A DNA stretch of 64,000 bases from Magnaporthiopsis rhizophila (lineage: Eukaryota; Ascomycota; Sordariomycetes; Magnaporthales; Magnaporthaceae). Shown here in pieces: positions 35,825-47,666 of this stretch. Both the position numbers and the translations under genes were made by a program. The notes under the pieces are model-generated. The model saw only the letters and a list, made by a program, of their open reading frames with translations, was not told where the DNA came from and did not search any database. Within the stretch, counting starts at the first letter, position 1, and each line of letters opens with the position of its first letter. The stretch lies in NCBI GenBank assembly GCA_003049465.1, contig PYSS01000001.1, positions 605,646-669,645 on the forward strand. The letters are read 5' to 3'.

Positions 35825-36675
35825 CTAGACCAACCAGGGCTCCGCGAAGACCTCGACGAAGGCCTCGGCGAAGACGGGCCATCGTCTGGTGGACGATGGG
35901 CCGATACTGCCGGCCACCAGAGCCACCTCCGATCCGGCTGGCGTTGGAAGGCCCATGTTGTCCTTGGCCTGGTTCAACTGCCCATCGGTCATGGTCAACT
36001 TCCCTCCCGACACCGGGTAGACCGTGGGGATTTGGCCTTGCGAACCCTGCGAGCCCTGGACCACGCTGGCTTGTTCCTCGCTGTGGCTCGCTTTCTGCTC
36101 GTCGTCCACGCTCTCGCCAGCACTGTCAGGAGGAGCCTTGCGTCGCGCGCCACACTTCCTCCGTATGAAGTTCAGCGCACATGGCACTATCGACAGCAGC
36201 TTGCCTTCCTCGTCTCAGACTTTTTCTCAGTCTCCGCACCCTCCCCGGAGGAGCCCGAGCAGCACAGTGTCGCTACCCGAGCTCCGCGAATGACCCAGAA
36301 GCCCTGCGGAAGTTTACTAGCATCTTCACCTGGCGGCGGGCCGACGAACCAGCCAAAGCTGAAGCTGAGCCACTTCTTCTTGTTCATCTTCTTCTTCTCC
36401 ACCTCCTCCTCCTTCTCCTCCTCCTCCTCCTTCTCCTCCTCCTCCTCCTTCTCCTCCTCCTCCTCCTTCTCCTCCTCCTCCTCCTTCTCCTCCTCCTCTG
36501 TCTCCTTGCCAGGACTTCCCGGGCGTCTAAGCAGCGCGGCCACCGCCGGCCTGGACACCTCGCTCGCGACCCGCCGGATCGTCACCCAGTGCATGTTTCC
36601 GTTGCCCAGCAGCGGCATCTCGTTGTCGATCGTGCCAGGCATCCGGGGATGCAAGGACCCCATTGTCGAGGACAT
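35825..36675 (-). CDS. Hypothetical protein with a (KEEEEE)n repeat
   Basis: I do not recognise this gene. The best model has exons 36330-36675 and 35825-36186 (donor GTGAAG after a CCG CCA G, acceptor GATAG, frame kept), giving 235 aa. Visible parts: an N-terminal region with MHWVTIRRVASEVSRPAVAA, a charged helix of repeated KEEEEE units (about residues 60-90), a Lys/Trp/Phe-rich stretch (KKKWLSFSFGWFVGPP) and a basic patch (FIRRKCGARRK). A Gln/Ser-rich linker leads to a C-terminus ending in FAEAFVEVFAEPW. The stop is 146 nt from the convergent mon1 stop. A spliced model is only one option; the unspliced frame would stop at 36187. Whether it is translated is uncertain. Confidence 0.4.
36402..36500 (-). 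repeat. 18-nt minisatellite encoding KEEEEE
   Basis: At least four full copies of an 18-nt unit (AAG followed by five GAG on the minus strand) lie in tandem, with partial copies at both ends. It is in frame within the hypothetical gene and keeps the reading frame when copies are gained or lost. Confidence 0.9.
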
Positions 36676-37802
36676 GTCTAGGGTGGTCTGGCTGGGGGCT
36701 GCTGGTGAGGCTGGGCTGGGCTGGGTATAACAGTTCCCCAAGAGGTGGTGAGCGAGCCGTGGGCACGCACCAATGATACGTTGTTGGTGCTGATGGCAGG
36801 GGAGGAGGGACCGCCGCGGCCGATGTTCGTCCGAGGAGGTAAAAGTGCTGTTTGTGGAACCTGCTCGATCGGTCGAGCGTCTCTCGGTCCGGAGGACCTT
36901 GTGCTTCTCTTCCGGGCAAGACGCAATCGAAACGTGCGTTTTTTTATGGCACGATGCGGGGATGTCTGCCTCTTTTCCTATTTTTGGTAAATAACTTGAC
37001 TGATGGGCCATCTGGCGTTATGAAGGACATGGGTAGAATTTAGATAACCGTAAAAGCGGTCGGGCATGTGGGCATTATATAGGTACTCTGATCAGTAGGT
37101 AGGTTTCCTTTCCAACCTCGGGTGGCTTCCCGCCTCAATATCATTTTGGACAATGACGGACGTGGCGGCTTCCTCTACCCACTCTTAGATCGTCGTGCGA
37201 AAAGTAACTCTCGCGCAACCCGCTTTCTGAGCCGCCACGAACCGAATCCACTACATCGCCAGGTGCTAGCCAGCGCACAAGAATACCACATTTCTCATCC
37301 GAGAGAGCGGCGCCCAAATCTTGATCCTCGTGTCACTCAGGGCTCAAACAAGGTTGGAAGAGGGTGCTGCCACAGAGCCTAATTTTAACATAAAAGTATG
37401 TGAATTCCTTCGCGTATTATCTTTGGCTATTATTAGACTGGCAGAGTATACTAGACCACTGCGCCGCCGGTATCGAATAGTCGCCTGTCTCTCGCGTTCC
37501 CGTGCGGCTAAGTAGATGCTCAATCTGAATCTCTGCCTCAGCATGCTTCACCGGTGCTCAACCAAATCTGCAGCGCCTCCTTGAATCTTACACAAGGAGC
37601 ATATCTGCCGCGTTCTAACCTAGGACATAAGACGCCCTAGACGGGTGGCTGGGCAGGCAACACCAAGAAAAGAAGGAAAGACATGGAGGGGGAATAACAA
37701 AATGAAAGAAGGGCCTAGGTATTGGGGGAAAAACCAGAAGCTTAAAGATATGTGGCTTCCAAGAATTCCATCGCGTTTCTTTTTTCAAGAAGGGTCCTCC
37801 AA
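36676..37802. other. Spacer upstream of the repeat gene
   Basis: The 1.1-kb spacer lies between two minus-strand genes. A TATATAG-like element is seen near 37075-37082. A segment at about 37430-37500 looks weakly tRNA-like but fails on inspection. No coding frame is supported. Confidence 0.45.
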
Positions 37803-40800
37803 CTAGCTTGCCCTATGGCGCTTGCGTATGTAAGTCTTCATCGCGTGCCTCGCCCCCTTGACCAGTTTCGAGAGCTTATTCCGGACCCGGCTCTTGCTGC
37901 GCGTCCTGTGTTTCTTGGACGCAGATGCGGGCTTGTCCTTGAACAGGTCACTCTGGCTGTCCGCCGCCCCAAGTGCGGTCCTGCAGACATTGTTGCCCTC
38001 TGCTTGGTTGCCGCCGCCCTCCAAGGCCTGCCCAGAGGCTTCGCGGCCAGTGCGACGCGAGAGCGACTCTGTGAGCCGTAGCCGAATATTGGAGAATCTT
38101 CTTCTTGGTCCTTGCTTCTGCATATTGCCAGCAGCACCAGGAGACGGTCCGCCGTCGTGTTCTGGAGAAACAACCGTTTCGGTGCTGGATAATACTGGCG
38201 CGACGGGATTTATATCCAACGATACACCCCTAGCAGCCTCCCGAATCTCGGCACGGCACGGACTCGGGCTCGGGGGAAGTGAAGCTGTATCTTCAAGTCG
38301 CGCACGTCCATGCCCCCGCTCAGCGAACGGCAAGGACTTGCTGATGTCAGATGGTGATACTTTCTTCAGGCTCGGCATGGCCGACGTTCCGGGGACCAAG
38401 TTGTTGCTTCCCGATACCTCCAAGAGGCCTGTCGACGTGTCGACGACAGAAGCCCTCTTGATAGTCCCAGTCTCGGCCGTATTGTCTTCGGTAGGAGTAT
38501 TCTTTGGGATCTTCAGCTTGATTTTCCTGCACCTGGTCGACCTTGTGCTGGTCACGTTTCCGTCAACGCTTGATGATGGCACGACTTCGCAGGAATCAGG
38601 CGAACCAGGGGAGAGGCTCGCATCCTCTTGCCGTGGTGAGCCCGACCCTGGGTTTGAAACACGCAGCTTGAGCTTGGAGACTTTGGGCTGGAGCTCGGCT
38701 TCCTCGTCTATTTGATGCATACGGGTCTCCGGGCCGAGAACAACGGATCCCTCCTTCTTTGATCGCGGAGTGGAGATGCTGAGTATCTGCACTGTGGAGC
38801 GGCCATCCTCGTTGGAATCCTCTCCGCATAACTCGATGCTGGAGTTCGCCGGTGGGGAATGGTCGCCGGGTAGTGCTGGCAGGGCCTTGATGAGTTGCGG
38901 AATGCTATTTCTCACCCGAAGCTCCTTGGCCGGAGAGATGGGCTTCGGAGCTAGCATTGGTGTCTCGCTCCGAGCAGGTGATATCTCGACGGACGCCGAA
39001 TCGCGCTCCACCCTCCCGTTAATCCGGGTATATCTCAGTAGGCCATAGCCCTCACGGCGGTGACGCTCCAGTGGTCGCCGGCGGTCCCGATTGTTGCCGC
39101 CGCCGTGCGATCTATCATACCCGAAAGCAGGATCGGCTTCGGGCTCGGACTGATCAAAGAAAATGGTGGAAATATGTTCCCTCATCGTGTCCGATGCTCG
39201 GACTCTGCGGGCCGACCTTCCACCGCCCGCGAGGCATCGCGATGTGGCAGATTGAGAGCAAGCCATCGTGCCCGAGGATCGATGCGCCATCTCATGGTCG
39301 GATGGAACCCAGCTAGAGATGTGCCCCGAGACGGTCGTGTCGGAGTCACGGTACGTGTTCGTTGTCACACCGACGGGGCTTGCCGCATTTTCGGAAGACT
39401 CGGTTGAGTCTGTCGCCTGGGCGGTGCTTGAGCCAGCAGCTGGGGACAACCGACCACTAAGTGTGTGGGGAGCACGGAGATCTTGGCTATCATCCTCATT
39501 CCGACTGGTGCTTGACGTCGACCCTCTCGTCTCTGGATCCGGAGCTTCATGATCGGCCTGTTGATTGCTGGATCGCAAAGAGCTATTGCCTGCTTGCTGC
39601 TTGTGCGGTGATGGGGATAGCTCGCTGTCCACTCGCTGCTTGTTCTCGGAGATAAGAATCTCGATGACTGACTCTGGGTCAAGGTGCGGTTTGGACGGTA
39701 GAGACTCAACCTGAACAGGGGTGGAGTTGGGAACGACGGGGATATACTCGGATACCAGCCTGCCGTAGTGATCACTGTTGTTGTCGTCAGTCCGAGGGGT
39801 CGAGAAGCCGCTGGGCGAAGGGGCATGACGGGGTTTCGACCGACTCCGCCAACCGTCGGTTGGAACAGGAGATCGACGAGAGTTTGCAACGTGGGCAGAT
39901 ACAGGAACGCGCGGGCTTCGGGTCCTGAGGGAGCCGTAGTCATGTCTCTCACTATCGAAGTCTTCGGAATAGTCATAATAGAACGGGCGCGAAGGAGCTT
40001 TCGGATTTGGCGGGTGCGCGGCTGCGGATGAAGAATACTGGTATTTGTCGATGATGGATCCAAAGCTCGAATTCCTGAACTTCGAGTCATGAGTGCTATA
40101 ATCAGTGGCCTCGGTAGATTGCATGGCCCAGGGGTGGGCCGGACGAGGATGATGGTAGCGGCCGCGGTAGTCAGGTCCGGTTGAAGACGAAGTCCGCTGA
40201 GACCGATAAGAGCCATGGCTAGAGTATGATCGCATTGACCGGGCTGCCTCGGGTCTCAGTGACGGAGGAGGGCCCCGGCGGCCGCCTTGCCCGTACCCTT
40301 GCTGTGGCCCCAAGACTCGGTGGTGGTCGGTTCTCTAGACAGCAGAGATCAGATACCGGACACACAGCCACCCGCTACGAGAAAAAGTATCCAAGACTCT
40401 CTTTTTCGGGTATGGTGGAGCTTGGAAGGGGGTTCTTACATGAGAAACACGATCGATCCCAATCATCCTGCTGTAATCGACGTTCCCGTTCACGGTGAGG
40501 GCAGGCGACGAAGGCCGGACGCCTGGGCGCTTGAGCCTGGTAGGGTACGGATAGGGCGAGCGGGGCCTCTGCAGAAATGGAGGCATGGTCCCCCCATGGT
40601 GGTGGCGTGCAGGGGCCCTTTGGCTGTACGTCTTGGAGCCGTAGCTGGTCATGGAGTAGGAGCGAAGGCCCTGGTCGTCGAACGGCGGCGGCAGGAGACT
40701 GTGGGCCGGCTGCTGGGTCTCGGGGTCGTACATGGAGATGATGTCTGAGGCGGCGTCCTGGTATGAAGGCAAACGCCTGCGGTCATCCTGGACGTGGGTT

Positions 40801-41141
40801 CGAGGTGGTGCATGACGACGGCTATCTCCAGATTCAGAGCGCCTTCTGGGACGGGGCGTGTCGTCCCAATAGGCCGATCGCTCGCGCGGGAGATGGTTGA
40901 AAGTGGAAGACGAAGCGATGGGACGGATGGAGAAGACACCGATGTCTCCCGTCTCGGTGGTTGTCTTGAGCATGCTCTCGAGCGGGCCAGGCGAGGGCAG
41001 CAGAGCGGCATTCTCGTGGACGCTGCGCAGGTGGCGGCGCGACCCGGCCGACGAAAGCGAGCCCAGACGGGCCTGGGCGTTATATGCGGCGTTCAGGGAC
41101 CCATTGCTGGCAGCTGGTCGCGTCGTACGCGGGTTTTCCAT
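37803..41141 (-). CDS. Large disordered hypothetical protein
   Basis: I do not recognise a domain. Exons 40440-41141 and 37803-40334 (donor GTAAGA after CAT, acceptor TCTAG, phase 0) give 1077 aa. The protein is rich in Ser, Arg, Pro, His and Tyr throughout. It has short conserved-looking islands: SLNAAYNAQARLGSLSSAGS near the N-terminus, SDIISMYDPETQQPAHSLLP, FGSIIDKYQYSSS, and KLKLRVSNPGSGSP and KIKLKIPKNTP in the second half. The C-terminus is strongly basic (RSKSRVRNKLSKLVKGARHA, then a KTYIRKRHRAS end), which could bind nucleic acid or acidic membrane (inference). A long uninterrupted frame over both exons and a clean intron support a real gene. It is probably restricted to filamentous ascomycetes. 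Confidence 0.75.
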
Positions 41142-43969
41142 TGGAACGGGGGACGAGGAGGGAACACAGGCCTGACTGCTCGTCTCCGAAGAGTTGAGCA
41201 GCCCGAGAAGCGCACATCTGATGCCTACCAAGGTACCGCACCTAAATGGAGATGGAGACCAAAAAGCGAGCTGCAGCCTGTGATCCGGGCTCCCGCTGCA
41301 AATAAGATTATCGGGGTGAGGCAAGCAAAGGCAAAGACTGCTTGCAGACCGAGGACACGAGATATCGAGAAAGGCGGGAGATGGAGAGTGGGACGAGGGC
41401 GCGCTGTCCTTCGGTAGGGTTGGGCGGAAGGCTCTGGCAGAGGGACAACAAACTGGGAAATAACGGACTGCACGAGTGTCGGTGGAAGTCGTCGCGGTGC
41501 GCAAATTGGGCCTTCTCGCCGCCGTCTGGTGTGCATGTGCCTGCTAACTTGGATACCGGCCTAGTTGCATGCCGCCTCCATCACCATTTCAGTGGAGGCC
41601 AGTGACGGAACCACCGTTCTATACACCAGAAGGTGCCACGGACAGGCAGCGGGAAACGGCCACCTGTGGGCTCAGGGCGTCTCAAAAGATTCCCGTGCGG
41701 AAGGCTCGACTTGACGCAGCAGCGTCGGAATAACTCAATGGTCCCACGAAAACGGAAGGAACCGGCGATTCGCCCCTGTGAACCATTGCCACGGGCACTC
41801 GCGGGAAATATGGGTGCAACCAGCTTCCGGCACTGGCTTCGTACACTAGATGCCCCTGAGTTTCCATCATGGCGAGTAACGCACGGATCGCCCGCCCGTG
41901 TCTGTCCTGCCGATTCCATTGTTCGGGCGATGCTCGAAAAGGGGCGGTTCTTCTATGGCCGTGATTCCGTTTTGAATCAGCAACGACGACGCCGCCCTCT
42001 CATTCCCATACCGACGACACAAGCCAGCACAATGACCACGCCTGTTCCGGGTGGTTGAATTGGTCTTTGGCCGACCAGCACCGAGCCGAGCCCCGTGCTT
42101 CCATTGGATTCGGGGTAGACATCGGCCCGGGAGGCCGGCTCTCTGGGGAACGGGCCGGAACAGCAAGCGCACAAGTGGGCCCGCCGTGCCTGCTTACTGT
42201 TCGAGGCTGTGCTCAACTTGGTTCGGACCGTGGACGCAGCTGGCCTCGCCTCGGGAAACCGTCCCAGAGAGATTGCAACAAAGAACCCCTCCAACTGTGG
42301 AGGCTGCTTTCGCGGCCAACGACCAACGGACAACAGGCGCTTCCATTGTTCATGGGATGCTTGGCCGCGGCGGAGTTCGTCTCCACGTAGCTTTTATTAG
42401 AACCAGGCTCGGTGCCACTTTTGTATCAGGCTGCACAGGTTAGACAGCGCGTATGGGAATGGTCTTTATTCTTGGCTGAGGCTCGCCGTCCCGGGTGATC
42501 ACATGCGGTACGGGTATATCTCCCGCGGTATAGATTGGCCGAGAACTGTCAGCTCAGCTCTCTGTGGAGTGGTAGATCTGGCCTTTCCGGGTTGCGCCGT
42601 CGTATCTGTCGGAGCTCCTAGTGCTCTCTGGCTGATGTGGTCCTTACCGCTTGTGGTGCGGAGCTAACACGCCAAGTATGGGTACTTCGGTGGTTGGTGC
42701 CGCCGCCAGCCGCTCTGGGTGGCGGACGGTCTGTGAGGAGAGTATTGCCCCCTGGAAACCCCACAGACAACCACATGTACTGCCCTTTGCAAAGAGAAAG
42801 GCCACCTGGCCCCAAAGATGTATTTTTTCTGACGTGGGATTTTGTCCCGGCTCGCTTACAATTCCAGATAACAAGGATCATTAAGCCGAGGGTCTGTTGT
42901 GCACGAGGCTGAGTAAACGGCTACAGACTGTGGAGTTTTGGGTTCTACGTGCCCGATTCGATGTCATCCGGTTCCCCTTTAATCCACGTTCCGCTTTCCC
43001 CCTTGGAAGACCTTTTTCAACACTTCGTGCCCGCCATATTGCGTCTATGCTAGATTGGGTCCAAAACACACATGCTGCCCCGCATGGGGCCGTGAGTCTT
43101 GGGGAGGCTGTTATGTTTAGGTTGTTCCTGAGAATAAGAGGGTGCAGCACCCGCCGACGGTGGAGACAGCAGGCCTTGTGGCGATCCAGCAGCATGCAGG
43201 AGGATCAATTGCGTGCGACATTGGCCGGCCAGCCGCCGGGATAGTCCAAGGGTGGCGGCGGGTATTGTGTGAGGAATGGAGTTCACTGGCCCAGCTGATT
43301 TATAATTGCCCAGCGATTGACGAGGATGGCGTCCCTGATTCCAAGTCAGCGGGCGGGGTAGGACACAGACATCTTGCTAGAGCCCTAATTGAGCTTTCCC
43401 TGGGAGAAGGGAGCGTTGGAGACGCGTGCCTGGCTCTCATGAAGGGAGAAATGAAGGGCGAAAACAACATGAATTGCGGGAGCTATGCGAGGCACCACAC
43501 ACCTGTCGGCTGCAGCTGTCAAATCATCTCGTCGAAATATTGAGTGCGTGGCAGAACAAAGCCCCGCCTGGCGGGCGGGATGGCGGGGAGAGTTCTCCTC
43601 CCACCTGAACCCTGGTCCACTTCCTGGCTGCACCCATGCATCAGCTCCTGCAAGTTCAACCCCCTCCCCGAGCCAAGGCGTGGGGCTCAGTGGGCGAGCT
43701 GCACATCCAGCTCCCTGAAAAATAAATGACAGGTGTTCTTAAACTGCAGCCAGATTCGTCCCATTCTTCAGACAGACACGCTTGCTTTATAAAGACACCG
43801 CAGGGTCAAGCTCCCAATTCAGTTTTCCCTCCTCCCATCCCCCAATTCGCAGGACCCCATTCGCAGTCGCACAGCACGACTTTCTCTGGCAGAACCTTGT
43901 GCCGCGCCCCTCAATAATTTCGACATCTGTTGAACAGACTGCAACGAGCCGCCCTGTTTTCTGTGCAAC
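41142..43969. other. Divergent spacer, 2.8 kb
   Basis: The spacer separates the disordered-protein gene (-) and pdi1 (+). No frame with a recognisable domain was found. The right end holds the pdi1 promoter with a TATA-like element at 43788. The rest shows nothing that can be named. Confidence 0.5.
43788..43794 (+). promoter_or_regulatory. TATA-like element of pdi1
   Basis: TATAAAG lies 182 nt upstream of the pdi1 ATG, in a position consistent with a strong promoter. Assignment is by motif and position only. Confidence 0.45.
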
Positions 43970-45739
43970 ATGCCCACCGCTAGGAGCCTGGCCCTCGGCC
44001 TTCTGGCCGCCGCCACTGCTGTATCGGCGTCTGACGTCGTCCAGCTCAAGACGGACACCTTTGACGACTTCATCAAGAGCAACGACCTGGTTCTGGCCGA
44101 GTTCTTCGCTCCGTGGTGGTGAGTCTCTACCCCTCCAGTTCCACCTGTCGCTGTCATGCCTGTCTCTACCCCTGCCATTCGTGTTCCGTGCGCTGACCCC
44201 AGCTTCTCTCTTGCCCAACAGCGGCCACTGCAAGGCTCTCGCGCCCGAGTACGAGGAGGCTGCCACCTCGCTCAAGGAGAAGGACATCAAGCTCATCAAG
44301 GTTGACTGCACAGAGGAGGCGGACTTGTGCCAAAAACATGGCGTTGAGGGCTACCCGACCCTGAAGGTCTTCCGCGGTGCCGACAACGTTTCTCCCTACA
44401 AGGGCCAGAGGAAGGCTGCTGCGTAAGTTGATTTGCCCACCGCCCTCTTGCCACGCGCATGGAAGTCGCCAGAAATGATACAATCTAACTTTGGACGCGC
44501 CCACTCTCTAGCATTACATCGTACATGGTCAAGCAGTCGCTCCCGGCTGTGTCGATCCTCACCAAGGACTCGCTTGAGGACTTCAAGAAGGCCGACAAGG
44601 TCGTTATCGTTGCGTACATCACCGCCGATGACAAGGCCTCCAACGAAACCTTCACCAAGACTGCTGAGAAACTGCGCGACAACTACCCCTTCGGTGCCAG
44701 CAACGATGCTGCTCTGGCTGAGGCCGAGGGCGTCACTGCCCCCGCCGTTGTTGTCTACAAGTCCTTTGACGAAGGCAAGGCCGTCTTCAAGGAGAAGTTC
44801 GACGTTGAGGCTATTGAGAAATTCGCCAAGACGGCGGCCACCCCCCTGATCGGCGAGGTCGGCCCCGAGACCTACTCGGACTACATGTCGGCCGGCATCC
44901 CCCTGGCGTACATCTTCGCTGAGACCGAGGAGGAGCGCAAGACGCTCAGCGACGCCCTCAGGCCCATCGCCGAGAAGCACCGGGGTGCCATCAACTTTGC
45001 CACCATCGACGCCAAGGCCTTTGGCGCTCATGCTGGCAACCTCAACCTGAAGGTCGACAAGTTCCCCGCCTTCGCCATCCAGGAGACCAGCAAGAACACC
45101 AAGTTCCCCTACGACCAGGAGAAGGAGATTACCCACGACGCCATTTCCAAGTTTGTTGAGGACTTCGTTGCCGGCAAGATCGAGCCAAGCATCAAGTCTG
45201 AGCCCATCCCCGAGACCAACGACGGCCCTGTCAAGGTCATCGTAGCCAAGAACTACGAGCAGATTGTCCTGGATGACACCAAGGATGTCCTGGTTGAGTT
45301 CTACGCCCCGTGGTGTGGACACTGCAAGGCTCTGGCTCCCAAGTACGAGGAGCTTGGTGAGCTCTACGCAAAGAGCGAGTTCAAGGACAAGGTTGTCATC
45401 GCCAAGGTTGACGCGACGGCCAACGATGTCCCGGATGAGATCCAGGGCTTCCCCACCATCAAGCTCTTCGCCGCCGGCAAGAAGACCGAGCCCGCCACCT
45501 ACAGCGGCTCGCGCACCGTTGAGGACCTCATCACCTTCATCAAGGAGAACGGCAAGTACAAGGCCGAGGTCGCTGTTGCGGCTGAGAAGGATACCCCTGT
45601 CGCCCAGGCTGCCACGGACAAGGCCGAGACTACCGCCGACAAGAAGGAGGAGAAGAAGGAGGAGAAGAAGGAGGAGAAGAAAGAGGAGAAGAAGGATGAG
45701 AAGAAGGAGAAGAAGGACGATGTCCATGACGAACTCTAA
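43970..45739 (+). CDS. pdi1: Protein disulfide isomerase (PDI), ER lumen
   Basis: PDI forms and rearranges disulfides in the ER. Exons 43970-44118, 44222-44422 and 44512-45739 give 525 aa. A signal peptide (LALGLLAAATAVSA) precedes the a domain, whose active site FFAPWCGHCKALAPEYEEAA (about 45-64) is split by intron 1 within the first Cys codon. The b and b' domains follow. The a' domain has the second active site, FYAPWCGHCKALAPKYEELG (about 380-399), and the cis-Pro motif QGFPTIKLF. The C-terminus is a Lys/Glu repeat (KKEEKKEEKK) and ends with HDEL, the fungal ER-retrieval signal. Donors GTGAGT and GTAAGT and CAG/TAG acceptors keep frame. Confidence 0.97.
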
Positions 45740-46316
45740 ATGAATGTGACTTCCGGTTGCTTTTTCTTTACGCCAAGGGGCACGCAATTTTCCTCATGTA
45801 AAAAAATACCAGGGACTAGGTTAACGAGAATGGACATTTCTGCGATCAATTTCGCTATAAAGCATTGGCCGTCTTAAGAAGATGGGTAATCAGTCGTTTT
45901 GAGGTTACAGAGTATGAATGCTTCAGCCAACTCGAGACCAAGGCTGCACGCCCATGGCCCGTCGTGTTTGGCTCTGGCAACGTGGCCATATCCATCTCTA
46001 GGTCGAAGCTGACGGACGGGAGCCGCGAGCCTTGGCAGGGGCCGTCTGAGCTCCACATCCGCCACCCCCTAAGTAGCAATCCGCGGGCTTCAGTTCTGCC
46101 AGTGCAGACCGCCTAAGATGTCGTGCCATCCCCATCTGGTTTACCTCCTTATTTCCCTTATTTCCCTGCATCAGGGCGCTCGCATCCATCCCCCTGTAAC
46201 CTTCTCCACGATCCCGTCGATCACACCAGAAGGCAACAAACTTTCTTCGCACGAGCGCGCCCGCCCTTCACGACTACCCATACCCATTTTTTCCGTCAGC
46301 CAAGATCCATTCGACC
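45740..46316. other. Spacer, pdi1 3' end and downstream gene promoter
   Basis: 577 nt between two plus-strand genes. It holds the pdi1 3' UTR and the promoter of the next gene. A CCTTATTTCCCTTATTTCCC doublet lies at 46147-46166. Nothing else can be named. Confidence 0.5.
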
Positions 46317-46982
46317 ATGTCATCGAGAATCTTCTCCCCCAGCGCCCGCGCGCTGGCCCAGGTTTCGGCCGCCTTCCGCAGCGGCCGCACCTTTCAGACG
46401 ACCTCGCAGCGATTCAATGCTGGCGCTGTCCCGCTGCCAGCTCGAAAGCCCGTCGGCGCCTTTCGCGGAGGGTGAGTGGCTGTCGTTCCCGGGCTGCTCT
46501 TTTGCGTGCGAGCGCTCTTCTATCAACTCTCACACTCTCTCGCTAACATATGACACAATGCGCAGCCTCTTCGGATTCCTCCTGGGCACGACCATGGCCG
46601 GCAGTGGCGTCTACTACTACGTCCTACAGGAGTACAAGGCGTCCAACGATCTGCTGACTGAGGACATCTACGTGCGTTACTGCATCTAATAACGCTTTCC
46701 TCTTTCATCTTGTCATCGAAAACCACATGGCATGGCACCCATAGACGCATCATCGTAATTACTCCGGCTTCGGGACGAGTCAAATCTCGAACTCCCCTCC
46801 CCCTGTCCCGCCTCACAGCGACCGTCGACCCGAAAACGGTGCTCTCGTTGAAGATGGATGCGAGCTAACACGCGTTGCACATTCGGCATTTCTAGAATCT
46901 GCAGGCTTCGGTTCAGCGGTTGAGCACCTACTTGACGAATCTAGAGGAACGCATAGAGGCTTCGGAACGGAAAAGGAAATAG
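46317..46982 (+). CDS. Small predicted mitochondrial membrane protein
   Basis: I recognise no named family. Exons 46317-46471, 46566-46671 and 46896-46982 give 115 aa with clean junctions (GTGAGT/GCAG, GTGCGT/CTAG, frame kept). The N-terminus (MSSRIFSPSARALAQVSAAF, then RSGRTFQTTSQRF) is rich in Arg/Ser and lacks acids, as in a mitochondrial presequence. One hydrophobic span follows (LFGFLLGTTMAGSGVYYYV). The C-terminus is a predicted coiled coil (NLQASVQRLSTYLTNLEERI). This layout suggests an inner-membrane protein with a small helical domain. Function unknown. The middle exon is the most conserved-looking part. Confidence 0.75.
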
Positions 46983-47441
46983 ACGGACTGGGCAAAAGAA
47001 AACAGGACGGCGCCTACGGAGGGAAAGGATGCCCGGAGAAAACCACAGTTTGCTGGTTGGTACCGGGATGGCCTGAGGATATAATAGGTCTGGCGGCTTC
47101 CATGACTGAACAATTATCGAGAGACAAGGCACCCACCGTTCGTAGCAACCGATACTGTAATTGCTGGAACAGAGGCCGTCCGATTGCTGTGTGTTTGCGC
47201 TGCTAGCCAAGGACAGGGGGACACGCTGAACTGAGGCCACATATGGCCAGCTCTTCACACCTCCTCACAGCTCTGGTCGCAGAGGCTTGACATAAGACCT
47301 GACCTGCATGACCGGGACCGTTTCAACCAGCCACCCAGCCCGGCCGGGTAGTCAGACTTTGGCACACATGCAGGTCCTGCAGGACGCTGCGGCTATACTT
47401 TATTCTCTGACCGTTCCATTAGGATTGGAGTCAGCGAGGCA

Positions 47442-47473
<32 letters not shown>

Positions 47474-47666
47474 AGCTGACTTCGTGGCCCCGATTGCCCC
47501 GCATTGCCACCCGAGTCGCGTCAGTCACGTCTTTCGGAACTACGACAAAGATCATCCCAATTGGTCTTTGCCACCAAACACAACCCACGCCGATGTTGTT
47601 TTATTGCCAGGAACATCTAATTGACGCCTGTCGCCCAGTACTGCCGTCAAGCAGTCACCCAGGATC
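46983..47666. other. Spacer with an A28 run
   Basis: 684 nt between two plus-strand genes, holding the 3' UTR of the first and the promoter of wss1. It contains an A28 homopolymer. No coding or RNA gene is seen. Confidence 0.5.
47441..47468 (+). repeat. A28 homopolymer
   Basis: An uninterrupted run of 28 A, 198 nt upstream of the wss1 start. It has no flanking target-site duplication that I can see. Confidence 0.9.

Noticed and set aside
37430..37510. tRNA-like segment (minus strand GCAGTGGTCTAGTATAC)
   Set aside because: It resembles an A box but has no B box at the right distance and no acceptor-stem pairing; at most a decayed relic.
44396..45787. 463-codon frame antisense to pdi1 with a poly-Leu stretch
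   Set aside because: It mirrors the Lys/Glu repeat and coding bias of pdi1; no independent evidence.
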